DNA of 64,000 bases from Diabrotica undecimpunctata. Its lineage: Eukaryota; Arthropoda; Insecta; Coleoptera; Chrysomelidae. The notes under the pieces were generated by a model. The model was not told where the DNA came from. It worked only from the letters and a program-made list of their open reading frames with translations, and did no database searches. The position numbers and the translations under genes were made by a program. Shown here piece by piece: positions 23,243-34,805 of this stretch (position 1 is the stretch's first letter; each line of letters begins with the position of its first letter). The stretch lies in NCBI RefSeq assembly GCF_040954645.1, contig NC_092806.1, forward strand, positions 129,354,952 to 129,418,951, read 5' to 3'.

Positions 23243-23410
23243 CATTTTAAGTCCCTTCGTTACCTTATCAAAAATGCTTCCAAATGGAGATATACTATCT
23301 CTATATCAAAGACCGCTTTCAAAGATATAAATGATAGTTATATTTATTTTATTTGTTTATTATTATATATTTTTATAATCTTATATTGTTTATTTTCTTT
23401 TTTTGTTCTA

Positions 23411-23850
23411 TCTTTAAAAACGGAATAGAGATCGAAACGTCAGTATATTAAATATGTAAATAGATATATTGTGGCTAATTTCCAACCTTCTCCCTAAAAA
23501 TACAGAATGCCACAAACAAGAAGCTACAGAAAAATAAATATATCTGTCATTTGTATGTTTGAAAACGGTCTCTTTATAGAGATCGAAACGTCCGTAAATT
23601 AAACATTTGAATAAATATATTGTGGCTTATTCCCAACATTATTTCTAAAAATACAGAACGACAAGCGAAAAGCCATAGAAAATAAATATTACTATCATTT
23701 GTATAATTGAAAACGGTCTCTGGATATAGAGATTGAAACATCAATAAATAAACATATGAATAAATATGTTGTGGCTCATTCCCTACATTCCCCTAAAAAT
23801 ACAGAATGCCACAAACAAAAAGCTATAAAAAACAAGTAATTTTGCAGAAA
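23411..23850 (+). repeat. Tandem satellite, three ~150-bp units
   Basis: The word GAGATCGAAACGTC or a one-base variant recurs at 23,428, 23,579 and 23,729, giving periods of about 150 bp. Each unit continues with TATATTGTGGCTAATTTCC-like, CTAAAAATACAGAATGCC and CAAACAAGAAGCTA words. A partial unit may precede at about 23,290. Units differ by 10-20% by eye. Confidence 0.9.
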
Positions 23851-24261
23851 GTTTACTGATACCAACCTGGTGTCGCGGAAGTTACGCTAAAACGTCTTTT
23901 GACGTGACCCGGCCTTAAAGAGTTACACAATGAAATTTTTTTAAAACAAATTTTAAGACAGTTTCCACACCACCCCAGAGGTATGTCTTGTGGCGCGTTA
24001 CTTTTGTTAAATGGGTGTTCGCCAAGAGCCATATTGTCTTATTTAATAAAATGAACAAAACACTTAAACAGTATAAAACAAAACAAAATAAAATCTTATA
24101 AAATAAAATAAAATTCTATAAAAACAAAATAAAAATAATGTTTGATGTAACAAAACAGTGTACTATTCTATTTAAACACAAACACTATACACACTTACTA
24201 TGTTCTTCTCGTTTTTCTTGTTTTTGGTTTTTTTATGCTGATGTTCTTATTAAACTATTAA

Positions 24262-25500
24262 AAAATATTATTCGCTGTCTAAATCTGAAGATGCAGTGCT
24301 GCTATCGCTGTCATTATCTTCACCATCTGGTGTAATTATAATTGGCTCTAGTAAAACTTCGATATGAGTGTCAAGTTCCCACATACGATGTTCTTCTTTA
24401 ATTATGTGGCCTATATATTTAGCCCATTTCTCTGGAGTTACATGGAGGATTGCTTGAATCAAAAGTTTCTTAATTTCGTTTAATTTGAACGTTTTGTTAT
24501 TGTGTGCTACTTCTCCTTTCACTTGCGCCCATATAAGTTCAATGGGATTCAGTTCGCAATGATAAGGTGGTAGACGCAGAACGTTGACACCATAATCTTT
24601 TGCAGTTTCATCTACAGCATATTTAAGATATTTACTTTTCCTTAACCGTGCAATGTCAAGTAGCTAAATTTTGAGCATTGATTCTTCGTATGCCCTTTTC
24701 TGTAAGCCATTCTTGAATCCTCCCTTTCAATTTCTTTCATAATAACCTGTTTTTTTCGACTCAAATTGAAGAAAACCATCATCAAGATACCCTGTATCAC
24801 TTCCTATATGGGTGATGATTAAACGCCGTCCCTTTCCTGATGGAGCTTTTAATCCTGTAGATCAGCCTTCTATAAATGCTTCGCGTTTACTTTTGACATT
24901 TAAATCTTGCCAAAATTTTCCTTACTGGAAATGTATGACCTTCGTTAATCCAGGTTTCATCCCAATAACATATTTTGCGTCCAGTGCTGCGAATTTTGCG
25001 TATTTCTTCTAAATATTTTCTTCTCCACACAATAATTTTATTTTTTTCTAATAGCATACTTTTTCTGTTGAGTTTTACATATCGAAAGTTCATTTCGCGC
25101 ATGGTCCTTATTAAGACTCTACGAGATATCTTGGGTAAGGAGTCATCGTTTTCGAGCTCTTGAGAAATATTTTTCAGTGTTGGAATTTCGCTCCGAAAAT
25201 AAAATGTTTGTAAAATAGTTTTACATTTTTCTTACTTTTCATTTTCCGATGTATTTTTAAGTACACGATAAATACAGCTAACGGATACTTTTGTTAAACT
25301 GCTACAAATGTCGACCGCTTGGCTAACATTTAATCCCATTTTTCTGCCGACAATTCCTTCATAAACGTTTCGTATCATTACCTTCTCTTCGGACGTTAAC
25401 ATTTTCCGTATCTTTTGCGGCTTTTCATTTTTGGAATCAACATCAGAATTTTTCTGTCTTCTCTTGGAACAACTCGGTTTTTCGTCCAAGTCCAATAAAA
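24262..25500 (-). pseudogene. IS630/Tc1-mariner-type DDE transposase, internally deleted
   Basis: On the minus strand from 25,495: an N-terminal basic and HTH region (KIRKMLTSEEKVMI, GLNVSQAVDICSSLTKVS, SCIYRVLKN), RRVLIRTMREMNFRYVK, then RKICYWDETWINEGHT (first catalytic Asp), RRLIITHIGSDTGYLDDGF, IQEWLTEKGI, LRLPPYHCELNPIELIWAQV (third catalytic Glu), then VTPEKWAKYIGHIIKEEHRM and an acidic Ser-rich tail. About 40 residues around the second Asp (usually V-x-DNAPYHSR) are deleted near 24,740. A stop and frameshifts are present. A paralogue lies at 27,410-28,640. Confidence 0.85.
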
Positions 25501-25727
25501 CTCAAACCAAATAATCACAGAATATAACTAAAAATTTATTATAAAACGAAAAACTATAACACTCGTATTATCAATAACACAAACTTATCGCATAAAATAT
25601 TTTCACAAAATGCAATACATGCCCTACCCTCAGAAACGTCAATGTAAATGAACTATTGTTGATAGGCACTTGCTCGACAAAAACTAGTTTTACGGCTTTC
25701 TGTGGGTCGGATTGATCCCTCATTTTT

Positions 25728-26035
25728 CATTAGCTGTTAGAAATCATCTTAATGACGTATTTCCTCAACGATGGATTGGCAGAGGCAGTGATTTTCAATG
25801 GCCACCAAGAAGTCATGACTACAGGACCGCTAGATTTTTATTTTTGGGGACATATGAAGTCCTTAGTTTATGCCAATGAAATTAATACACGAGACGAACT
25901 TTGGAGATACATTCAAAATGCAGCTAATCTTATAAGGGGACAGAATAATATTTTTTTAACGTCCGAAAATCCTTTATAAAAACAATTAGAAAAGGCATAG
26001 AAATCGGAGGAGACCATGTAGAACATTTAGTTTGA
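25728..26035 (+). pseudogene. Mariner-like transposase C-terminus
   Basis: The plus strand reads VRNHLNDVFPQRWIGRGSDF, WPPRSHDY, then in another frame GPLDFYFWGHMKSLVYANEI, NTRDELWRYIQNAANLI, and finally FIKTIRKGIEIGGDHVEHLV. This is the end of the family seen at 5020 and 54,125. CCCTGTA end words at 26,275 and 26,389 could be terminal repeats of this copy. Confidence 0.8.
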
Positions 26036-26387
26036 GTTTTTGTGAGTTCTTTTAAGTTAAAGTGTGTTTAGTTTTGATTTATCGTCAAAACGGAAACCTT
26101 ACGTTAGTTGCAACTTTGTTTATTAGTTTGGTATTTGATAGTGGAATTGTAAATAAAATACTATTTTTTGTCTAAGATTATGCCTCTGTGCCAATTTTGA
26201 TAGCAATTTATAAATATACAGGGAAACTATTAGCAAAAAACGAAAAACAAAAATTAACTTTAACACCCTGTATCTTTTTTCTCAGCAACATTTTATTAAG
26301 GCATATTTGGCCCAATAGCCACATTTTGGTCCAAATAACCTGTCTTTAGTCTATGTCCCAATAGTTATGACTCACCCTGTATAGAGC

Positions 26388-26640
26388 AGTTCTATTAACA
26401 CTGTCATAGGCTACTTTGAAGTCAATGAAAAGATAATATGTATCTGTTATTATATTTTAGTGACTTTTCTAAAATTTGCCTATATGCGTGTATTTGGTGT
26501 ATAGTTGACTCTCCGAGAGTGAATTCACATTGGTAATGTCCAATAATATCCTTTAAATCTGTCAAAAAGTAGGTTACCGAATATTTTATATACAGATACT
26601 AAAAGAGTAAAGGCTTTTTTTCCTCTTGGCTTGGACAATT
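26388..26640 (-). pseudogene. LINE RT scrap
   Basis: The minus strand reads YFLTDLKDIIGHYQCEFTLG, STIHQIHAYRQILEKSLKYN, then YYLFIDFKVAYDSVNRTA, the motif A region with catalytic Asp. Frameshifts are few, but both ends are truncated. Confidence 0.75.
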
Positions 26641-27409
26641 GTCATTCAGCCAGTCTCAATCAACATGAGCTTTATTAAAGAATTTAAATGTGTCAATTAG
26701 TGAAACATGATTAATATAATAATAATAATATAATTATTCCGTATTTAGCTAATATACATACTATGTTAATTAATACTATATTATACAATTGATGGATTCG
26801 ACCGTTACTTGATGGAAATTCATTTTATGTAACAATAAAACACTGAAAACTTTGTTTTCAAAAACTTCCACAAAATTGATTATAAACTCTTATCACTACA
26901 GCTGTTTCGGCTGATTGCCTTTCTCAAGTACTTGAGAGACCAAAGTGGATTATCTAGTGGACAAATCAGTATCCCTCCATCAGGTGATTAATAAGATGGA
27001 CAAAATTATTTTACATCGCAACAGTTGACACCTAGTCATTTCGTGTTTAATATTTTAGTAACCATCATAACTGCTTTGCATCATACAGACGCGTGCGAAA
27101 TTATCTTACGTACGTTGGATAATTTACTAGAAACCAATTTTATGGTTTATTATTTTTTAGTGATTATTATTTTTAATTTTTCATTGTTTTAATGTGCTAA
27201 TCGTTTATGACGTTCAACGCCATGGTAAAGAAAACCTTGAAACCAGTGATTTTTTTATTGTTTTATGCTTCATATATGTTTCTTAAAACGTTTGATAGTA
27301 CAACACGTGTAGTCGTAATAATTCAACGATTATTTTGTTACATATAATATTAGTGTATTAAGTAATTTCCGTTTTTTGTTAAAAACTATAAAGTTATTTT
27401 ACACATCTG
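26641..27409. other. Penelope-type end word, otherwise no recognisable gene
   Basis: ACTACAGCTGTTTCGGCTGA (26,896-26,915) resembles the CAGCCGAAACAGCTGTAG word found near the ends of insect Penelope-like elements. No RT is adjacent. The rest is AT-rich and featureless. Confidence 0.35.
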
Positions 27410-28640
27410 TTAAACAAAAACGAAGTGGAAAGAAAAAAACTCTATTTTTATTAGTTCGACAACACTTTGGGCATCTTTTGGAGATGTGTTGTTCCTTCGG
27501 TCATGGTTTTTTAACTGAGCCCATAGCAATTCTATGGGATTCAACACACAGTAATATGGAGGTAATCTGAAAACCATATGTCCATTGTTAGTGGCTAATT
27601 TATCTACAATATGTTCTTTAGTTACGACTTTTGTATGAAGAACCTGGATTAGTTGATCTTTCATCAAATTAGTTGATCTTTCAAAATATAGGTCTCCGGC
27701 TATTAAAAATTCTTGAATTTCATCCTTCCTACTCTGTTTGGTTGGAATTTTTTTAATGCATCTGGAGTGATATGATGCATTGTCCATAACAATTACGCTA
27801 TTTTATTTTAAATTTGGGAGTAATGTATTCTCAAACCATGATTCCAAAAGCGTCCCTTCGATGTCTTGGTGGTAGTCTAGAGAACTGTCCTTAATACTTT
27901 TGGAACTCAACAATATCGCATCGTTCACCCATCCATGTTGTCCTCTGCAATGTAATATGCAAATTCGCTTGCCTCTGGAATGGGATACATCTATTTAGTA
28001 TTTTCTTGTACCGTTTGTCCAGGCTTTATCTATCGTTTCGTGGCTTTATCTATCGTTTATTAGGCGGCTACTTTCCATTATGATGTGTTTCTTATTGACA
28101 GTTTTATATTTAAAACCATTTTTGGTCAAAAATCTTTCCAAAGTCTTTGTGGAACAATCATCAACAATATGTTTTTCTTTTAATTTTGCCATGATATTGT
28201 TTAGGTTAGGCGTAACTTTAGCTGCATACATATTATATATTGTCTCACTAATAGGTTCCAAGAGGTGAGGTTGAATTTTTTTAGAGTTTCCCAAATCTTT
28301 CTTGTTGTTCTACTTTTCAAACCTGTCTTTATTAAACGGTACACTGTTGCACAAGAAATTTTTGTTAAAATCGCCGTTTGCTTAACAGCTTCATATTTGG
28401 TCATTTTTTTAGAAAGTCCATCAAATACATGTAACACCATATTTTGCTCAGCTACACACAAATTCTTCCTTTGCTGAGTACTTGGCCCCGAACTTTCATC
28501 TTCATCTTCTAAATTATCCGTAGGTTCATTTTCGTCAGGTAAACGCACGTCACTTTTCATGGCCGCCACATATTTTTCGTTGATACCAAATATATCACAA
28601 CACTTTTTTTCGACAAACTTTGGCTGAAAGAACCACAAAA
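27410..28640 (-). pseudogene. IS630/Tc1-mariner-type DDE transposase, second copy
   Basis: On the minus strand from 28,638: KKCCDIFGINEKYVAAMKS, an acidic stretch, KNLCVAEQNMVLHVFDGLSK, KISCATVYRLIKTG (HTH), a frameshift near 28,250, TKTLERFLTKNGFKYKTVN, then RGKRICILHCRGQHGWV, NSVIVMDNASYHSR (second catalytic Asp intact) and RLPPYYCVLNPIELLWAQLK (third, Glu intact). The first catalytic block (DETW in the other copy) is eroded to DKAW-like near a duplicated 18-bp word (GTGGCTTTATCTATCGTT) at 28,020-28,060. It shares architecture with 24,262-25,500. Confidence 0.85.
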
Positions 28641-29685
28641 TATACTGCTAAAGAATGACTAATTCCGTTATTTAAATATTGTGACAATGGTCCCGCTACA
28701 TTTAATTATTCTACGAAAATGTACTTATTAAGAACTTAGCTATTACCGGAAATATAAAATTGTTTGTAAATTTGTATTTAGGTCAACCGCAGGAATTTCT
28801 CTTAATTATTTTTAAATGTTATAAATAAAAACATCATGTTTTTAATAACATTTTACAAAAATATTTAATGACGATGATTTGGAGTAAGTTTTACTTCTTT
28901 TTATGTATATCAATAATTAGTGTTCATTGACGAACCCACAAAACAAAATGTCTACTTATTTTCGTAACTGAAAAATATTTTATTTTGTCAGTCCTAAGTT
29001 TAGAAAAAAGATGAACGCAAGTATTTTTTTAATAGTATATTGCGAGATTGTTTACTGCTAAAACTATTGTTCCGGTCAATTTGTAAAAACATTTAACCAA
29101 ACTAATAATTCAAAATTCAACGCTGCTCCGGTAATTTTATTTAAATGTTGGATAAAGGTTAGTACAACTCTGTAATGTCTCTCTAGGGGTCTGTGTTACA
29201 ATAGGTATTAATAGCGGATTATCAGCAGGTTGGCCTTTAAAATGTCGCTTAGATCTTGTCTCTCACTATAATAAAAAATTCAATGTCGTCAAAAGCTGCC
29301 AAAGTGGTTCCAGTTAGATTTCCCTTTTTTTCAGATTCTAGTGCATAAAGACACAATTCAGATTACTAATAATTAGTGGCAGTAGCCCTGCATTTGTTTA
29401 GGTTTTAATTATTATTTTTGGTGTACTTCCAAAAATTATTGTTAATTTTTTTACTTAATAAAAATACAGTTGCGTTACAACCATTTCTGTCGTTGTTAAT
29501 TCGACTTTTTAAGAAGTTTTTAATACTCGTATTAATGGTTTCGTTACAAACGCGTCCGTATAATATTTTTAATTCTTTGTATTCAAACATTGCCTTAATT
29601 ATGTAAAATAGGTATGATATTTTTCGTAATAGAGCTTCGTCTTTGCCATAAAATAGGTCAAAAATTTATTGATATGATAGATAAT
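28641..29685. other. No recognisable gene
   Basis: AT-rich; overlapping short frames at 29,405-29,606 on both strands have no recognisable content. Confidence 0.4.
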
Positions 29686-29687
29686 GA

Positions 29688-29830
29688 GTAAGAGAGAGAC
29701 AGAAGATATATTTTCTCTCTCTTTCTCTCTCGAATATAAAAATGTTCCTTTTGTATATATATATTTAATATTATATATATTATATATATTATATATATAC
29801 ATATAATATTATATATAATAAAATATTTAT
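29688..29830. repeat. Low complexity: GA/CT tract then (AT)-rich tract
   Basis: AGAGAGAGACAGAAG is followed shortly by TTCTCTCTCTTTCTCTCTC, forming a potential hairpin, and then by an imperfect TATAT/AATATT tract to about 29,830. Confidence 0.85.
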
Positions 29831-29972
29831 TAATATTATTATTTATGTGATATGTTTTGAATTAGTTATTAAATGTTCATAATTATATTAGTCTTTTGTA
29901 TTTCAAAATAATAATCTCAATAAGTCACTGTATGACCCAGAACTGTCAATTTTGAAATACGTTTGTGTCATG

Positions 29973-30044
29973 TCCTCGGTAGTATAGTAGTCAGTATCCC
30001 AGCCTGTCACACGGGAGACCGGGGTTCGATGCCCAGTCGGGGAG
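29973..30044 (+). pseudogene. tRNA-Asp(GTC)-like sequence, degenerate
   Basis: This 72-bp stretch has the length and arm order of insect tRNA-Asp: acceptor TCCTCGG pairing with the 3' end (TCGGGGA plus discriminator G), D arm containing TAGTATAGTAGTCAG, anticodon loop CCTGTCAC with GTC at 30,006-30,008, and T arm CGGGGTTCGAT. Compared with my memory of the canonical gene it carries about seven substitutions, two of which break anticodon-stem pairs and one a T-stem pair. No terminal CCA and no clear T-run terminator immediately after. It is either a tRNA pseudogene or a tRNA-derived SINE head. The minus-strand frame across it is an artefact. Confidence 0.75.
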
Positions 30045-30100
30045 AACTTTTTTATTAATATTATTACATGGTAAATTAAACACATGCGTAAGTCGAAAAG

Positions 30101-30306
30101 TTATGTATATTATTGTCATTTTTAAATACTTATGAATATTGCATTTTAATTTGTACTGTATTATTATATTGAATTATGTTGCACTGTATTCTAGTGTATT
30201 TTTTTATGTATATTATTGTCATTTTTAAATACTTATGAATATTGCATTTTAATTTGTATTGTATTATTATATTGAATTATGTTGCAGTGTATTATATTGT
30301 ATTTTT
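30101..30306 (+). repeat. 103-bp tandem duplication
   Basis: TTATGTATATTATTGTCATT starts at 30,101 and again at 30,204. The two 103-bp units match almost base for base, including TTTTAATTTGTA, GAATTATGTTGCA and GTGTATT words. Confidence 0.92.
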
Positions 30307-32165
30307 ATATTAATAACAAAATAAACAATGTTCATTTACTAGTTGTTCTTAATTACAAGTTGTTATTTATTCTGTTTCTCTTTCGGCTATGTCTTACCTA
30401 TAGCATTGCATATGTAATGATTGTGCAGATTGACTCCCAAATCAATTTGTAACGGCGAATGCGTGTATAGAATTGTAACTTCTACCGGCCACACCCGTTT
30501 TTTTTTTAGATCAAAAATGTGTTAAGTCTATTTTTTCCAAAAGCGGTTGTATTCAAAAAAATTTCTTTGTAGTGGTAAAAAAGAACAATGATCAATATTC
30601 ACATTTATAAGACTTTACTAAACAAAATTTAACGCATTAAATGGAAAACGTTACAAAACACTAAAGAATTTTTATTTACGCTCTCTTGTAAAATTTATAT
30701 TTTGTGACTTGTACACTTCTGTTCTGAGGTACGGAAATTCTCTTAAAATACTGTTAAAATAGTAAGTTTTAAGGATAATAAATAATAAAGTTAACAAAAA
30801 AATAATTAATCCTATTTCCTGTCTAGCTGATGAGGTTTATTTACAAAACTCTAATCTTAGTATTATTAATGTTACTTTTTAGTATTATTATATTTATTTG
30901 TATCATTTAGTTATGTAAATTCTTAAATGTTATATCAGTTTCTTTTTCTTTCAATAAAACTAGCATCTGCCACCGTACTATCTCTTTTAAATAACTCTTC
31001 TTTTTAAAATAATTTTCATTCTAGTTTCTGTTTTGTTTTATTTAACATGAAATTATAAACTTCCATCATCATATAATTATTTTGATACGTATATCTCCGG
31101 TATTTCAAAACTTAGAAAATAACTACATTGGTATAACGGTGAGAAATAATTATGTAGTGTTCTAAATATGTTAACCTAATTACTCCTTGTAAAGAAATTA
31201 TCATTATATTTGCATTTTGATAAGCGAACAATAAAACCGGGGCGAACCCAATCCTTGACTTTTAAAACCTGATTTCTCATCTGTTAGTACTGACGATTGA
31301 CCTGAACTGTATCCATAATGTGTTACTAAGGAGTCTACAATATTAAGATTGTATTAGATCTAGTTAGTTGAAATTAAAACTGTGGTTATAGGTATATTCG
31401 TTTAACCAAACAAAGAACAGGGTACTAAAACATTTCTGTACGGCGCAATAACAAAACGTTTTATTGTCCTATCGCTAATATACTTGCAATATACATATTT
31501 TAGTTAAAGAGACACCAAAAAATTCAAACCTTCAAGTAAAATTTTTTTTTGATCTTTAAATATTTATATTTTGTATTAAAAAACCGTACAAGCGATGGTT
31601 TGTACTAAATTATCAAATCCAATAAAATCAAATATCAAATTAAGTTATTAATAACATCCATTCATCTCTGTATCGAATTGATTCTGGGTGAAATTATTAC
31701 AACATGCCACTTCCGACATCATTATTTAGGGTGCAGTTTTTCACAAGCGTAAATCATTCTTCTTTTTAGTGTACGGTTCTTTGTTTATTCCCCTTTTATG
31801 TTCTAGTTTTAGGTTACGATTCTATCTGAATTTATTTAATTTATTTCATCGCTTGTATATCGCTTTTTCATTTAATTATCTTATTTTATCAGCAGATACA
31901 GAATAATTCTCGCTTACTCCCATCATCCGTTCTCTGTTTCTTTGTATTGTCCGCATTGTATTCACTGATCTTTTAGTCAGTCTCATAGTTTCTATTCGGT
32001 GTGTTTGAGAAAAGACATCGGACAAATAGGTACTTCACGTTTATGGCACGTGTAGGCTTCCATCTTATTCAAAATCATTTACCATTCAAAGAACAATAAT
32101 GTTTCTGGAATTCAAGCAGTTGTTTTTGTTGTCTGACTTTTATTTTATAAGTGTGATAGTAAAAT
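30307..32165. other. No recognisable gene
   Basis: About 1.8 kb of AT-rich sequence. No long frame, no element signature and no convincing exon were seen. Confidence 0.4.
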
Positions 32166-32169
32166 AAAT

Positions 32170-33815
32170 CGTTCCCAAGACAAAGAACTGCATGGTTTTG
32201 TACAGAACTGAAGGAAAAATGTAAAGCAAAGAAAAAAGCTTACCTGAAATACGTGTCAACCAAAACACAAGAGGCATACCATAATTACAAGACAATTAGA
32301 AACGAAACACATGCACTTGTAAGAAAAATAAAAAAAATATCGCTGGGGACGCTTTTCGAAAGAAATGGAACATGATTTTTACACTCTTTAAAAGGAAATG
32401 GTGCTTCATAAGAGGCCAAAGAACGGAGGTAAAGGAACTAATAGAACCAAAACACACAGAAAAGGATACATGAATTGACTACCTAAAAAAGCTCTTTGCA
32501 GAGGAAGACCAAACGACGGTATAACCGGAAACACCAAAAATTACCCCAAATGAAGAACTTAATATAATTGTACAGAAAGGTCGTAAAATATTTGAAAAGC
32601 TGAAGAACAGTAAAGCAGCAGGTAAAGACGGGATACCAAACGAGTTACTGAAATATTGTGGAGCAGCAATGACAGAACAATTAAAGAAGATAAAAAAACA
32701 GCCAGAAAACTACAGAGGTATAAACTATCCCAAAAACTTACATCTAAAATTTTAAAAGTACTAATAAATCAGACTATAAGTTTAGCATATGAACAACAGG
32801 GTTTTAGTAGTAGAAGATCGTGTACAGATGCAATGTTCGTTGCAATAAAATGAAAGTCAGAATAGATGAACAACTTACAGAACCTATAGAAATAGGCAGC
32901 GGAATAAGACAAGGGGACTCGTTTAGCCCTATGCTCTTCAATGTAATCATGGATGAAATCATCAAAAGCGATAACAACGGAAGAGGATACAGAATGGGAA
33001 ACAAAGAATTAAAAATACTCTGTAACGCAGACGACGCAATATTAATAGCCCAAGATGAAGATAGTCTGCAAAGACTGGTCCACAGATTTAACATAAGGGC
33101 AAAAGAATTTAATATGACAATCTCATCTCAGAACACTAAAACAATAGTAGTCAGCAAAGAACCAACCAGATTAAAATAGAAATTGACGGCATCAGTATTG
33201 AACAAGTAATGGAAATAAATTACCTGGAAATTACATTGTCTAGCTATGGAGACCTGGACAAAGAAGTGAGAGATCAAGTACAAAAAGCAAATAGACTGGC
33301 AGGATGCTTAATAACACTTTATGGCGAAACAGACACATTAATACTGAGATGAAGTCAATAATTTATAAAGCCAGTGTAAGACCAATAATGACATATGCCT
33401 CAGAAACAAGACTTGACACAGCCACAATGCAAAGGCTACTGGAAACGGCAGAGATGAGAGTACTGAGAAGAATTACAGGAAATATACCAAGAGATGGAAA
33501 GAGAAGTGAAGAAAGAAGAAAATGTAACGTACAGTATATAAATGAATTGACTCAAAATAGAAAAAAAGAATGAAATAACCACATTAGCATAGTTCGGCTA
33601 ATGGATTAAGTCCACAGTGAAAAGAAACTAACAGCACACACCCAACCACATTAGCAGGATGGAGAAGACCCGTGTCGTCAAAATAGCAAGAGATAAGTCT
33701 CCAATCGGCAAAAGAAGTATCGGACGACCGCGCAAGAGATGGAGTCACAACCTTCCATAGAGGTATTAATCCGCAAATGAACAATCAGACTTGCTTATAA
33801 AGAGGAAGAAGAAAA
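32170..33815 (+). mobile_element. GAA-tailed LINE, plus-strand copy, broken
   Basis: This is a sister of 5485-7490: both contain AAATCGTTCCCAAG at the linker start. The plus strand reads VNQNTRG, FIRGQRTEVKELIEPKHTEK, FEKLKNSKAAGKDGIPNELL, KQPENYRGIN (RT motif 1), SIGIRQGD-like GSGIRQGDSFSPMLFN (motif B), NADDAILIAQDEDSLQRLVH (motif C), ITLSSYGDLDKEV-like, then IYKASVRPIMTYASETRLDT and EMRVLRRITGN. The segment encoding motif A is deleted at about 32,850, and a short deletion precedes PENYRG. A 54-bp insert interrupts it at 33,590. The 3' tail is GAGGAAGAAG. Confidence 0.88.
33577..33656 (+). repeat. 13-bp direct repeats flanking a 54-bp insert in the LINE
   Basis: AACCACATTAGCA occurs at 33,577-33,589 and 33,644-33,656. 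The 54 bp between them are absent from the related copies at 5485 and 15,672, where AACCACATTAGCAG runs uninterrupted. The insert starts TAGTTCGGCTAATGG and ends CAGCACACACCC. Confidence 0.85.
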
Positions 33816-34434
33816 AAAGAAGGTGTAATTGTCAATCCTAACACTGCTACTGTTTCTATTAACAAATTTGTAAAAAATCAGTTTTATCTGTATTCAGATT
33901 CATGAATTAATGAATGATTGATTGATTGTTCATGAATTAGTTTTTGATCAGCAATTCAGAAAACAAGCAGTTTTCAAAATTTAATTTTTAGGTAAACGAA
34001 TTTCTCTATATATTTCGGTTTTCTGTGAACGGTTTTCAGTCTTACGCGCTCTGGTAAGAATCAATGAATGAACGTTTCAGCCAGTAGATCCTATCTAAAA
34101 TCATACTTCTAATCTGCCATCCACCCGAATTACTCGCGAATTGATTGGCAGACCAATATTCTTTACCTACCATAATTAAAAAAAAAGTGGAACAGTAGGT
34201 GGTACTGCAGACTAGCGCGAAGATTCGTACTATGTTTTCCGTATTTTTAAAATTTAAATAATATTTTTAAAATTCAATAAGGTTTTTTTTATTATTTATT
34301 TATTTTTTATATTTTAAGCTCAATAAATTATTATATTTGTACTAACGCCATCTGTTAACGTATTATCAAACCATACGTTGTTTACTTCTGACATACCTGT
34401 CAAATTCAGACCAAATCTTACATTAATTATAAAA
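33816..34434. other. No recognisable gene
   Basis: AT-rich flank between the LINE tail and repeat copy B. ATGAATTAATGAATGATTGA-type short repeats occur near 33,900-33,950. Confidence 0.35.
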
Positions 34435-34805
34435 TATAAATAAATATCATTTGATATTAAATTTAATTATTATATAAACAAAATAATATGTTTAAAATTA
34501 ATAATTGTATTTATATGAAATTATTTTAAAACAAGAAATATCATAAAAATTTTAGCAGATGATTCAATGCTGTTTCGGATGACATTTATTCCTTTTAAAT
34601 GTTGACAATCGTTACGAATCGAATCTTTTAGTAACAGATATTCTTTTAATTTTTTTCTTCTCATTTATTTCTATCAACCGCAACCGTTATTTTGTGACGC
34701 TACCCGGGACGACGCGATCTTATGGCGCTAGTTTCGTGAGGCTCGCCTCAGCATTTAACTATAGAGAAAAAGTAAAACAACGCCAGTATAGAAGCTTCCC
34801 TTAAA
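34435..34805 (+). repeat. Dispersed repeat, copy B (partner at 664-1090)
   Basis: Shares word order with copy A from TCATTTGATA to CGCCAGTATAGAAGCTTC. Copy B has an extra ~55-bp stretch after ATATGAAATTATTT and lacks a few short words of copy A. Both end in the GC-richer CGCTACCCG...AGAAGCTTC segment. Confidence 0.8.

Noticed and set aside
29903..30085. 60-codon minus-strand open frame
   Set aside because: It runs antisense through the tRNA-Asp-like sequence; its residues simply translate the tRNA complement.
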